DNA of 64,000 bases from contig NZ_CP009621.1 of the NCBI RefSeq assembly GCF_000973725.1, positions 3,004,001-3,068,000 of the forward strand, read 5' to 3'. The DNA comes from Pontibacter korlensis (lineage in GTDB: Bacteria; Bacteroidota; Bacteroidia; Cytophagales; Hymenobacteraceae). The translations under genes and the position numbers were made by a program. Of the stretch, positions 33,779 through 42,367 are shown piece after piece. The notes beneath the pieces were generated by a model. The model was not told the DNA's origin, did no database searches, and saw nothing but the letters and a program-made list of their open reading frames with translations. Each line of letters starts with the position of its first letter. Position 1 is the stretch's first letter.

Positions 33779-34471
33779 CTACAGGTACTTAAATATAGTC
33801 AGGATGATTTTATATCCCGCCATGATTGTACCTTTTACTGTGCCTGAAACTTTAGAAGTGCCAATGCGCTTGCGATAGGAAACAGGTACCTCTGTATACT
33901 TTACATTTTTTCTTGCGGCCTTGGCCTGCATTTCTACTGTCCAGCCATAGGTGCGGTCGCGCATACCCAGAGCCAGTAAGGTATCCAGCTTTATTGCCCT
34001 GAATGGTCCAAGGTCTGTAAAATGGGCACCGTAGAACAGGCGGAGCAACGTGGTGGCTAGCCAATTACCGAAAACCTGCTGTGGCATCATTGAGCCTCGT
34101 GCTCGTTTACCCAATGCCCTGGAGCCGATCACCATATCTGCCTGGTTCTGTAGTATAGGCTGCAACAGCCTTGTTACCTCTTCGGGGTAATCCGAATAAT
34201 CTCCATCCAAAAATACAATGACATCCGGGCGGGTTTCTGATGGCTTGGCAGCTGCATAGGCTATACCTTTTAGGCAAGCATTTCCATAGCCAGGCCTAGG
34301 TTCGTGCAGCACGGTAGCACCTGCGGCAGCGGCAGCTTCTGCAGTGCGGTCGGTGGAGTTGTTGTTCACCACAATCACCTCCTCTACAATATTGCTAGGT
34401 ATATCGCCCACCACCTGAGAAATGGATTTTTCTTCGTTGTAAGCGGGTATAATTATGTTTACTCGGGCCAT
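33779..34471 (-). CDS. GT2 glycosyltransferase (polyprenyl-phosphate sugar synthase-like)
   Basis: 230 residues from the ATG at 34471 (MARVNIIIPAYNEEKSISQVV), chosen because it starts directly at the first GT2 strand; the longer frame to 34501 adds ten residues. The nucleotide- and metal-binding acidic motif is FLDGDYSDYPEE and the acceptor region VIGSRALGKRARGSM. KYTEVPVSYRKRIGTSKVSG matches dolichyl- or undecaprenyl-phosphate mannosyl/glucosyltransferases. It has no multi-helix C-terminal anchor. It lies directly upstream of the GT87-like gene and is divergent from bcp. Confidence 0.9.
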   Translation of the reverse strand: MARVNIIIPAYNEEKSISQVVGDIPSNIVEEVIVVNNNSTDRTAEAAAAAGATVLHEPRPGYGNACLKGIAYAAAKPSETRPDVIVFLDGDYSDYPEEVTRLLQPILQNQADMVIGSRALGKRARGSMMPQQVFGNWLATTLLRLFYGAHFTDLGPFRAIKLDTLLALGMRDRTYGWTVEMQAKAARKNVKYTEVPVSYRKRIGTSKVSGTVKGTIMAGYKIILTIFKYL

Positions 34472-34535
34472 AGGTAATATAGGAGCGGCAAAGATGCCCA
34501 ATTTCCTCTAGACCTCCCTATTAATGCTGTTTTTC

Positions 34536-34568
34536 TTTGATAATCTGCCCTATACGGCACTACCTTTG
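34536..34568 (+). promoter_or_regulatory. Promoter of bcp
   Basis: TTTG at 34536-34539 and TACCTTTG at 34561-34568 are 21 bases apart, a full match to the Bacteroidota -33/-7 consensus. The -7 element is 57 bases before the ATG of bcp. Confidence 0.7.
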
Positions 34569-34625
34569 CAGTGAACTATTTGCCTGCATGCAGGTTTTTA
34601 TAATGTTAATACATTCACAACTAGT

Positions 34626-35117
34626 ATGAAAGAGGAAGCCATAAAGGTAGGAGATAAAGTCCCTGATTTTGAACTGGAGCGTCAGGATGGAGGCTTTTTT
34701 CGCCTGTATGATCTTTTAAGGGAGAAAAATGTTGTGCTCTACTTTTATCCGAAAGACAGTACTCCTGGCTGTACAAAGCAGGCCTGTGAGTTTCGCGACC
34801 AGTACGAAGTTTTCAAAGAGCAAGGTGCTGAGGTGGTAGGTATAAGCTCTGACAGTGTGGAGTCGCACCAGCGTTTTGAGAAAAACTACCGCCTGCCTTT
34901 CAAGCTACTTAGCGACAAAGGTGGTCAGATCAGGAAAATGTTTGGTGTGCCGCGCAAGTTGGGTTTGTTACCTGGCCGTGTAACGTACATTATTGACCAG
35001 GATGGTATTGTGCGCTATGTTTTCAACTCTATGTCAAAGCCGCTGGAACATGTTAGTATAGCCTTGGAAGTGCTTCGTGAAATCAACAGCGAGCAAAAGC
35101 ACTACAACAAAGCTTAG
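34626..35117 (+). CDS. bcp: Thioredoxin-dependent peroxiredoxin, BCP/PrxQ type
   Basis: Reduces hydrogen and organic peroxides in the cytoplasm. The 163-residue protein has the peroxidatic Cys49 in YPKDSTPGCTKQAC, the resolving Cys54 five residues later (atypical 2-Cys BCP arrangement), and the conserved Arg region near VTYIIDQDGIVRYVF. Length fits the family. It has its own consensus promoter and a long perfect terminator, so it is monocistronic. Confidence 0.94.
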   Translation: MKEEAIKVGDKVPDFELERQDGGFFRLYDLLREKNVVLYFYPKDSTPGCTKQACEFRDQYEVFKEQGAEVVGISSDSVESHQRFEKNYRLPFKLLSDKGGQIRKMFGVPRKLGLLPGRVTYIIDQDGIVRYVFNSMSKPLEHVSIALEVLREINSEQKHYNKA

Positions 35118-35126
35118 TTAGTTTGA

Positions 35127-35185
35127 AAAGAGAAAACAAAATGGGCAGCCAAAATTACTTTGGCTGCCCATTTTGTTTTCTCTTT
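35127..35185 (+). terminator. Long bidirectional terminator with a 27-bp perfect stem
   Basis: The arms at 35127-35153 and 35159-35185 are exact reverse complements with a five-base loop (ATTAC). The core GGGCAGCC is flanked by A/T-rich runs, giving a T-rich tail on both strands. It separates bcp from the convergent lipoprotein gene that stops at 35193. Confidence 0.9.
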
Positions 35186-35192
35186 AATACTT

Positions 35193-35774
35193 TTATTTCC
35201 TGTTAAATATATCGATCAGCTCAAACCTATTGCCATTGTTCAGCTCCACCATCAGAAATCCTTTTTCCTTGTTGAAGTAAACAGTTTTAGGGTCGTTAGC
35301 ATTGGTAGTAGATCCCTCCAGAACATAGGCGTTAAACTTTTTATCTCCTACAGATACTTCCTCAGTTGGGTCGTCGTTTGGAGAAATTTCCCAAGCAACG
35401 TTGGTACCTATACCCACTTTAATGATGAGCGAATCTGGCTTCTTTAGTATATAAGTAGCCATGAACGGTAACTGTCTCTGCTGGTCCTCAATGATGTTTG
35501 TTAGTTGCGTATTGCGCTGCTCAATGCAATCATCTGTTACGGAATAACCATCGCCGGGAAGGCTCTGCACGTAAATGCCTGTGCGGAAGTATGTAACAGT
35601 ATCACCATCGACAGACAAATTTTTAAATTTAACAGTGTCGCCAGCTCCATATACCAGCCACTGCGAGTCTTCTGGAGTAGGCTCTGTAATGGTTATCTCT
35701 CCACAGTTATCGCACGAAGCTAACGCCATTGAGGCAAATATCAGGAGGAAGAATGATTTTACTAATGTCTTCAT
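35193..35774 (-). CDS. Lipoprotein of unknown function
   Basis: 193 residues. The signal segment FFLLIFASMALASC ends in a lipobox Cys20, followed by a Cys-containing DNCGEI. The mature part is predicted beta-rich (QWLVYGAGDTVKFKNLSVDGDTVTYFRTGIYVQ, SLIIKVGIGTNVAWEIS, FNAYVLEGS, VYFNKEKGFLMVELNNGNRFELI) and has one further cysteine in DDCIEQ that could pair with the first. No named family was recognised; similar lipoproteins are frequent in Cytophagales. Monocistronic. Confidence 0.75.
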   Translation of the reverse strand: MKTLVKSFFLLIFASMALASCDNCGEITITEPTPEDSQWLVYGAGDTVKFKNLSVDGDTVTYFRTGIYVQSLPGDGYSVTDDCIEQRNTQLTNIIEDQQRQLPFMATYILKKPDSLIIKVGIGTNVAWEISPNDDPTEEVSVGDKKFNAYVLEGSTTNANDPKTVYFNKEKGFLMVELNNGNRFELIDIFNRK

Positions 35775-36106
35775 TGGGTGGTGGAAAAACAGTTAAAGAT
35801 CGTAATTTTTTGCCAAAGTTTCTCTCTATATCAGACAGAGTACTTTTGAGTATGCAAAGGTTGCATGGCTTCGGCTTTTTTGAACCAACTGATTACTTCC
35901 GAAAAATGGTCGTGAGATGCCGCTGGTAGGATAGCTGTTCCTGCCCTTGTAGCTTAATTTAGTTATTTCTGGGATACGCTTTCCTTATCCCTTCCAATCT
36001 GTACAAGTAAGGAGAAGGCCAGGCACAGCAAAGCCAGCAAACTTAACTAAGATACAAGATACTTAAAGTTTGCTGGCTTTGCTGCGTTGGTAGGTTATAT
36101 CGAAGG
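35775..36106. other. Spacer with a 19-bp inverted repeat
   Basis: This 332-bp stretch lies between the two minus-strand genes at 35193 and 36107. It contains CAGCAAAGCCAGCAAACTT (36026-36044) and its exact reverse complement at 36066-36084 with a 21-base loop. The hairpin follows the 36107 gene but has no T run, so it is not a standard terminator. Nothing else was found. Confidence 0.6.
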
Positions 36107-36364
36107 CTAGCTTCTGATCGGTATTGGCTGTGGTTTCAGCTTAGGTCGTAAAACCAGCCACACAATTGTGCCGAGAATAGTGCCTGAGAAAAATGCGAGT
36201 CCCGCGATAACCCACCCATTCAGGCCACGAAGTTCTGCATCATAGTAAACGTATGTCAGGATCAAACCTAGTAGTACCAGGTAGAGCCCGATCATGGTTA
36301 AAAAAAGAATATTGGTTATATCGATTGTTGTCGGTTCCATAACACATTGAGCTAAATTGTACAT
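36107..36364 (-). CDS. Small two-helix membrane protein
   Basis: 85 residues with two hydrophobic helices (about 18-40, ILFLTMIGLYLVLLGLILTYVYY, and about 50-72, GWVIAGLAFFSGTILGTIVWLVL) and a basic Pro-rich C-terminus (RPKLKPQPIPIRS). The loop between them reads DAELRGLNG. The pattern resembles small PLDc_N-like or phospholipase-anchor membrane proteins, but the match is weak. A second ATG at 36340 (MEPTTIDITN) is an equally plausible start. Function unknown. Confidence 0.7.
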   Translation of the reverse strand: MYNLAQCVMEPTTIDITNILFLTMIGLYLVLLGLILTYVYYDAELRGLNGWVIAGLAFFSGTILGTIVWLVLRPKLKPQPIPIRS

Positions 36365-36443
36365 ATGCAGCGATGTAACTACCTCTGCTATATTTGTTTA
36401 ACTCCAACGGTCATTTTATGTTTTTAATTATTTAAAGAAACAT

Positions 36444-36468
36444 ATTGCATTAGATGGTATAATGCAAT
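36444..36468. repeat. Inverted repeat upstream of the small membrane protein gene
   Basis: ATTGCATTA (36444-36452) and TAATGCAAT (36460-36468) are exact reverse complements with a seven-base spacer. It lies 80 bases upstream of the minus-strand start at 36364, a position and symmetry that would suit an operator. Confidence 0.4.
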
Positions 36469-36569
36469 AGAATGATTGTATTGTGTAGTTACATGAGCTG
36501 TAGGCAGAACTTACTATAATTGCACAGACTTAGCTTCTCTTCTTCTATAGTTAAACTATAGGCTAATAA

Positions 36570-36598
36570 AAAAAGCCGCCCTAAGAAGGCGGCTTTTT
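36570..36598 (-). terminator. Terminator of the M36 protease gene
   Basis: On the minus strand AAAAAGCCGCC and GGCGGCTTTTT form an 11-bp stem with a seven-base loop and a T run. It lies 19 bases after the stop codon at 36618. Confidence 0.9.
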
Positions 36599-36617
36599 CC
36601 TGTATAACTAATATGAA

Positions 36618-39600
36618 TTACTTCTTAATGATAAGTCTGTGAGTTTCTGTCTGACTTTCAACAGTAACCTTAAAGTAGTAGATACCACCCTTCAACTCAT
36701 CTATAGGTATGGTTACACCGCTTTGTCCTTCAGTAGCTTCTAACTGCTTATGCAGTACCTGCTGCCCTAAAGTGTTTACTGCCGTTACCTCTACTAACCC
36801 CGAGGTATTGTGTGCCAAACGGAGATTTACGGTATGCTGTGCCGGGTTAGGGTAAAGTATAGCTCGGCTAGCCGGAGCAACAATGCTAGATGTCTGCGAT
36901 GCAGAAAGTGTCTCTGCCTTCAGAACCAAAGTCTCGTTGGTTGCTGTAGCATCACCACCCCACTTAGATGTTACTGATGCAGTGTTTACAACAGTAGTTG
37001 GGTTAGAAACAATGTCAACATTGTCTACATACCATCCTGTTGCTCCAGTTAATACATCAGAGCCCATTCTAAAGCGGATTAATACATTCTTACCCGCAAA
37101 GCTGCTCAGGTCAACTATAGTTTGGATGTAACCGTTGCTACCACCAGTAAAGGCCGGGCCACTAATAGTGGAGGCATTTTCCAGGGGAATTGTGCTGTTA
37201 TAGCCATTCTGGATCATCTTATCACCAAGGTTAGCCCATGAAAGACCATTGTTAGTGCTAATTTCTACCACACCACCGTCAAATCCACCTTCGGTAGCAT
37301 AGCTATGCCAGAAACGAAGAAGAGCATTCTCACCTATTGTTACAGGAGTGGCTATTCTCAGGTATTGGTCGCTAAACTCATTCGGGTCTACTGCGAACCA
37401 TGATGTTTTACCACTGTACGGATTCTTCGTGCTAAGCTGCCAATCCTTAAGACCGATCAGGTGTGAAGTTTTCCATTTTGAACCTCCATTCTCCATGTCA
37501 TCCTGGAAGTATATAGTAGTACCGTCACCCTTCTGTACCTTCACTTTAAATGAGCGTGTAATTGTCTCACCCTGCGCCATTTTAACAGGCTTGAACCAAA
37601 CCACATCGCCCGAAACTTTTGGAGCATCTTTACCAGATTCGGCTACATAAGCTGTGCTGGCTGGAATGGTGCTGCTAACGGCTACGCCACTCATTGAGCT
37701 GGCTGTATGGTTCGTTACAGTGATGTTGTAGGTCAATTGGCCTCCGTCAACTACAGGGCTTGGGTTAGCATCGAGCTTGATAGCGAACTGAGGCTCGCAA
37801 GACGGTGGCATATCGAATGCTTCGGTTCCATCGGTCAGGTCATTGTTGCTGCCTTGCGTAGCGCTGTAACCTAAACCTCTTTTTGCGAAAGCTCTCCAGA
37901 TGTAGCATTGGTTGGCACCGCCGTTGTTTATTCTGTCTGCGGCCAAGATTGCATCGCGGGCATCAATGAAGCCAGGGCTACAAGGCTGCAGCTTCAGACC
38001 ATCTATAATCAATTGTAGGGCTATGTTGTTACCGCCCTTGCCGTTATAAATATCAGGATCGTAACCGTACTCATCTATCAGGCTCCAGGTCATATCCCAC
38101 AGCATGGTAGCCCAGATAAAACCTACACCGTGTGGTACTGAGATTTCTGCGTTGGAAATGTCACCGTAAGTATAAGGGTTAATGCCCATATCGGTGCTGT
38201 AAGGTGCAGGGCGAATGCCATCACCATCAGTGCCTTGAGACTGCACATAGGTGCCAATGCCACGGCGCTGAGGGCCGGTGTCACCAGGACGCATAGTCAT
38301 GAACAGAGCAAAGTAATCGCTCCAGCCTTCACCACCTTGTTCAGCACCTGATAAACACTGCGTGCTAGGGCCTCCTGTCAGGCGGATTGAGATACCGTGG
38401 CCATACTCGTGGGCAATGATGCCGTTGTCCAAGTCACCATCTCGAAGTGGAGGTACGCCTCCCTCACGACGTAGTGAGCCTGCCAGACCTTGAGAAAGAG
38501 CAGCTTTTAATTTTTCGCCATCAGCCTTGCTGATCATGATGGCAGGTATAAGTACGGCTGTACCTGTTTCGTCGCCACCCATTGAAATAGGGTCACCATC
38601 TACGTTGTTCACGACAATAACGGCGGTAGCGCCAGATGCTTGGGCGTTCAGTGCTTTTTCAATGAAAGAGCACTCCCCACGGTCTACTAGAGCAATGTTA
38701 CCAGTAATCTGATCCTGGTTGTTGAAAGGCACAGGTACAGAGCCTGCAGGTAGAGCTGGTGTGCCGCTGCAACCATTGGCAGGGTCAGCCATAATGATGC
38801 TGCCTGAAACACCTGTTTCACCTACTTGTGGGCCAAATGCAGCCTGTACTGCAGTGTAAGAGCCAGCTACGGAAGAAGGATTTATGATATGGAGCAATTT
38901 GGCTGGCAAAGAGGATGTCCAAAGATACATTTGCATGCGGCCAGGTACACCATCCTGCAGAGTAAGGAAGTTAGCGTTGTTGGTACCGCCGCCATCCTGC
39001 GCTTCAGCCATCACAGCGTCTAAGCCTTGTCCAACACCTGTAAGGTTTGTTTGCTGAAAGTTTCCGCTTTCTTCGTCAAAGCCATACAGGTAGAAAACGT
39101 CATGCATCAGGTTGTTCCAGTAGAACAGGTTTGTTGTGGCAGCCTTCACATAAGTAGTCGGCTCCTGGTTGAGGTCAAGAGGGAAGTCAAAGTTAAGGTT
39201 CAGGCCTCCATCAGGGCTGGTACCAGCGTTGGCGCCTGCTCTGTCTTCATAGGCGTGCACGTTATTGCCTTTGGTAATAGTATAGGAAAGCAGGCCGTCG
39301 TTGTGCCAGCCCAAAGGAGACGCAGTTGCGTTCTCTTTGCCAGTAACCAAGGTTCTATCACCGTGGCTTGGAGTTTCGAAAGGTACATCATAAATCCTGT
39401 ATGTACCGCTGGTGGCAACAGTGGCAGCAGCGTTTACTGGAGCGAAGGCTTTGGCCATGATCTCCTGCTGCAGCTTTCTTTTCTCAATAGTAGTTAATGC
39501 TGTTGCTCTTTTTGTGGTTGCACTTTGAGAGAAGCTAGCGGTTTCGCCTGGCGCATCCGTTACAGCAGGTTGTCCCCAATTATCATGCACTACTAAGTCT

Positions 39601-40247
39601 TCTTTTTTCAGTACCTGCCCGTCTGCTGCATCAATATACATGTTCCAGTAACTCTGTCCATCAGTAGGGTAGATGGAAACCTCCCAGGCAAGGCGTACAG
39701 TACCATCTGGCATAGGCTGGTATACCAACTTGGCAGGGATGGGAGAGAGTGAAATGCCGCCATCACTAAGTACAACAGCCTTTGCTGCAGCAGGTACCTT
39801 GTCGGTTGGGGCTTTGCGCTCTTTTACAGTTAAAGGGGCTTTTACTTGTAGCTTCAGGTGGTTGGCAGCTGCCCTTGCTGCTTGCTCAGGCGAAAGGCCT
39901 GCAGCGCTTCCTTTTATGGCAGCACGTAAATTAGGTACAAACCTGTTACCCATATTCACTACGTTGCCATCTTTGTCGATATTAATGTTGATGTTAGCAC
40001 CAACTACTTCTATGCCCTGAAAGCGCTGGCGAAGGTAAATGTGTGTTACACCGCTTTTTTTACTGGTGTACTGGTCTGTGACTACATAATCTGAAATGTC
40101 AGCAGAAGTAAGTTTGTGATCGGCTTTAGTTTGCTCGATGTGCTTTAGTGCGATGTTAAGTGCTGATTGAGCGTTACTGACGCTGGGGAGTGTCAGTAAC
40201 AGGAAGCTCAGAAGCCACAGTAACCGGCTGGGGGATAAATGTTTCAT
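36618..40247 (-). CDS. Secreted M36 (fungalysin-type) metallopeptidase with T9SS sorting domain
   Basis: 1209 residues. It has a signal peptide (about 1-26), an FTP/PepSY-like prodomain (about 35-220), then the fungalysin catalytic domain with zinc motif HEYGH at 613-617 in GIIAHEYGHGISIRLTGG. A PA domain is inserted before it (PANGCSGTPALPAGSVPVPF through GGDETGTAVLIPAIMIS, about 485-590). A DUF11-like repeat (ITVTNHTASSMSGVAVS, about 870-930) and a jelly-roll-like region follow. The last 80 residues are a type A T9SS sorting domain (ILYPNPAQHTVNLRL, GGIYYFKVTVESQTETHRLIIKK). It is thus exported across the outer membrane and likely degrades external protein. Confidence 0.95.
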   Translation of the reverse strand: MKHLSPSRLLWLLSFLLLTLPSVSNAQSALNIALKHIEQTKADHKLTSADISDYVVTDQYTSKKSGVTHIYLRQRFQGIEVVGANININIDKDGNVVNMGNRFVPNLRAAIKGSAAGLSPEQAARAAANHLKLQVKAPLTVKERKAPTDKVPAAAKAVVLSDGGISLSPIPAKLVYQPMPDGTVRLAWEVSIYPTDGQSYWNMYIDAADGQVLKKEDLVVHDNWGQPAVTDAPGETASFSQSATTKRATALTTIEKRKLQQEIMAKAFAPVNAAATVATSGTYRIYDVPFETPSHGDRTLVTGKENATASPLGWHNDGLLSYTITKGNNVHAYEDRAGANAGTSPDGGLNLNFDFPLDLNQEPTTYVKAATTNLFYWNNLMHDVFYLYGFDEESGNFQQTNLTGVGQGLDAVMAEAQDGGGTNNANFLTLQDGVPGRMQMYLWTSSLPAKLLHIINPSSVAGSYTAVQAAFGPQVGETGVSGSIIMADPANGCSGTPALPAGSVPVPFNNQDQITGNIALVDRGECSFIEKALNAQASGATAVIVVNNVDGDPISMGGDETGTAVLIPAIMISKADGEKLKAALSQGLAGSLRREGGVPPLRDGDLDNGIIAHEYGHGISIRLTGGPSTQCLSGAEQGGEGWSDYFALFMTMRPGDTGPQRRGIGTYVQSQGTDGDGIRPAPYSTDMGINPYTYGDISNAEISVPHGVGFIWATMLWDMTWSLIDEYGYDPDIYNGKGGNNIALQLIIDGLKLQPCSPGFIDARDAILAADRINNGGANQCYIWRAFAKRGLGYSATQGSNNDLTDGTEAFDMPPSCEPQFAIKLDANPSPVVDGGQLTYNITVTNHTASSMSGVAVSSTIPASTAYVAESGKDAPKVSGDVVWFKPVKMAQGETITRSFKVKVQKGDGTTIYFQDDMENGGSKWKTSHLIGLKDWQLSTKNPYSGKTSWFAVDPNEFSDQYLRIATPVTIGENALLRFWHSYATEGGFDGGVVEISTNNGLSWANLGDKMIQNGYNSTIPLENASTISGPAFTGGSNGYIQTIVDLSSFAGKNVLIRFRMGSDVLTGATGWYVDNVDIVSNPTTVVNTASVTSKWGGDATATNETLVLKAETLSASQTSSIVAPASRAILYPNPAQHTVNLRLAHNTSGLVEVTAVNTLGQQVLHKQLEATEGQSGVTIPIDELKGGIYYFKVTVESQTETHRLIIKK

Positions 40248-40924
40248 GAATGTTTAAGGTGTTAAAGGTGTTACATGTACTAGTTTGTTTGTAAGGTTAG
40301 TCAGTAGTCTGCGTTAGTGCTTAAAGTCTTCAGTAGTGCCACAAGCATTTAAGCTGAAGGACAGGCCTCCCTGTACAGCCGTAAAGTTGCCCCTGCTGAT
40401 AATAATGGTGTAAATACGTTGTGGTTTGGAAGTTGGATGTTATAGCAAATGCTGGTTTTAAATGCTAATATAACTAAAAGTAGATAAAGGTTTTCCTTGA
40501 TTGTCTTCCGGAAAGGTGATATGGGAGCTTCCTTGTACAGCAGATGAGTGTTTAAACTTCATTATGTAGGTGCATGCGAGGGTACATGAGAAGACTTTGT
40601 ACTTATGTTACCTTACTGCTAGTATAACTTTTTTGTTGTAAAGTTTAAGATTGTTGCTTTTGATTAATTGTGTTTTAACAACAATTGTGCTTTGGTTGAG
40701 GAGGTGTTGCGTAGATGATTTAGTTTATATTATTGGATAATATTTAGAAATAAATTTTCCCCCAACGTTGAAGGCTAGAAAGAGGAGGAGTTGCAGGGAG
40801 CAAACTGTATCACTTGAGTCAAATTGATAAATGCGACCTAGTATGCATAGCTGCGCCGAGAGCGAGGATAGCGCTCCAGAAATGTTGTATCTACCGCTTG
40901 CTTAGTTAATATAGATTCGTAAAC
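40248..40924. other. Gene-free 677-bp region
   Basis: Located between the M36 protease start and the stop of the upstream ceramidase-like gene. No ORF of coding character, hairpin terminator, RNA motif or TAnnTTTG promoter was recognised. It becomes AT-rich around 40620-40760. A long protease 5' region or a regulatory RNA could hide here, but nothing seen supports one. Confidence 0.3.
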
Positions 40925-42310
40925 CTATGGCTGATGCTGCTGTAATTGGCGCAACATGATTTCAGTTAGATAGCTGCCGCTGTAAGGGCCGAAGAAATTC
41001 ATGCTACGGGTTTCATACTCATCTAAAGTATAATACTTGTCAGGGGTAATGTAGCCAATATAGCCGCCGTTAAAGCTGGTTACTATAGCATTTTGTCCCT
41101 GAGCTTGTGCCTGCTTTGCAAGTTGGGGTACAAACTCGCCGGAATAATCGGCTGGAGCACCTAAGAAAACTACCTCCCCCAGCTGCAAGCTGGTTACATA
41201 AGCGGGGTGATCCCCAAAAATCCCATTGAAGAGAAAAGGAGCGAGTCGTAAGCCCTGCGTAATGCGCCATTGAGGCTTTGGCAAGTCCAGTTCTGTTCTG
41301 CCATGCCCTATAGTATAAATATACTTTGTTTCAACATGTAGCAGCTCCTCCCGAAGTAGTTTGGCTAAACGCTCGCCTACAGCCTCTGTACTCTCATGCG
41401 TGTCTCCATCGAAATATACAGGACTATGGCTGCCTACTGCACCAGCCGAGAAAGAGGCAAACTTAATGCGTTCTTCCAACTCATCAACCAGCACACCAGG
41501 ATAGTCTCGGGAGAGGCTAGGTGTTTCGGAGGGAAGTATGGTAGCGTGTGCTGAGAAAACAGAAAGTACGGCTGTTGTACCATCCTCTCGCTCAAACTTC
41601 AGAAAGCGCAATTCTGTGTCGCGGTTTTGCTGCCGATCAGCATAGTATGGGTTATCTTCATCGTTCAGCAGCCTGTTCTTTACTAAACTAGGCGCGCTAA
41701 CACTGCCGAAACCTACTTTAGTAGCTTGTAGGTCGCGTCGGGCTAGCTCCATGCTCTGTACAATCTGCTGTGTCAGTCGCTGCACCAGCTCCTCGTCATA
41801 CTTACCTGTCATAAGCTTGATTCCTAGCTTTTTGCCCCATCCGCCAAAGCTGGTGTGGCTGTGGGTGGCTGTCAGGTACACTTGCTCGGGTTTAAGGTTA
41901 AGTTCAGGATATATTTTCTCCAGCTCCTGTAGCACCTGCATCGGTACAATCAACAAATCTAATGCTACATAATAGGCCTCAGTTTTTCCATTGCTAAAAG
42001 CAAAGGTGCGTACCCAGGCAGAGTCGTGGACTTCTTCGTAGCTCATACCAAGGCGCTTGCCATAACCTGCCAGGGGAGTGCCTACCGGCGGTGTGATGTT
42101 TACTTTTGCCCAACCAACTTTTACCGTGTCGCCCTGGAAGATAGTAACAGGGGTTTCTTCAAGATCATCGATTGTTTCCTCATAATAATCGGTCTCCTGG
42201 TATGGGGTGCGGTCGAGGGGGCGGACAACGCAGGCAGTAAGCAGCAACAGAAATGCCAGCACATACAAGTAAGTATAGCGGACGGTAAGTATTGATCTTA
42301 TCTTGCTCAT
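40925..42310 (-). CDS. Neutral/alkaline ceramidase-like lipoprotein
   Basis: 461 residues. The hydrophobic N-terminal segment ends in a lipobox (LAFLLLLTAC, Cys27). The catalytic-type domain opens with VGWAKVNITPPVGTPLAGYGKR, the recognisable start of neutral/alkaline ceramidase domains. The zinc-site motif YLTATHSHTSFGGWG follows, then VLSVFSAHATILP, and near the C-terminus FLGAPADYSGEFV and YIGYITPDKYYTLDEYET. The family hydrolyses the amide bond of ceramide or related lipids; here the substrate could be bacterial sphingolipids, but that is inference. It is 57 bases downstream of the MscS gene. Confidence 0.88.
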   Translation of the reverse strand: MSKIRSILTVRYTYLYVLAFLLLLTACVVRPLDRTPYQETDYYEETIDDLEETPVTIFQGDTVKVGWAKVNITPPVGTPLAGYGKRLGMSYEEVHDSAWVRTFAFSNGKTEAYYVALDLLIVPMQVLQELEKIYPELNLKPEQVYLTATHSHTSFGGWGKKLGIKLMTGKYDEELVQRLTQQIVQSMELARRDLQATKVGFGSVSAPSLVKNRLLNDEDNPYYADRQQNRDTELRFLKFEREDGTTAVLSVFSAHATILPSETPSLSRDYPGVLVDELEERIKFASFSAGAVGSHSPVYFDGDTHESTEAVGERLAKLLREELLHVETKYIYTIGHGRTELDLPKPQWRITQGLRLAPFLFNGIFGDHPAYVTSLQLGEVVFLGAPADYSGEFVPQLAKQAQAQGQNAIVTSFNGGYIGYITPDKYYTLDEYETRSMNFFGPYSGSYLTEIMLRQLQQHQP

Positions 42311-42367
42311 TTAGATGATTGTGGCGTGCTAGGCTGGTGCTGTGCCCTCTTGTGCAAATATCCTGCC

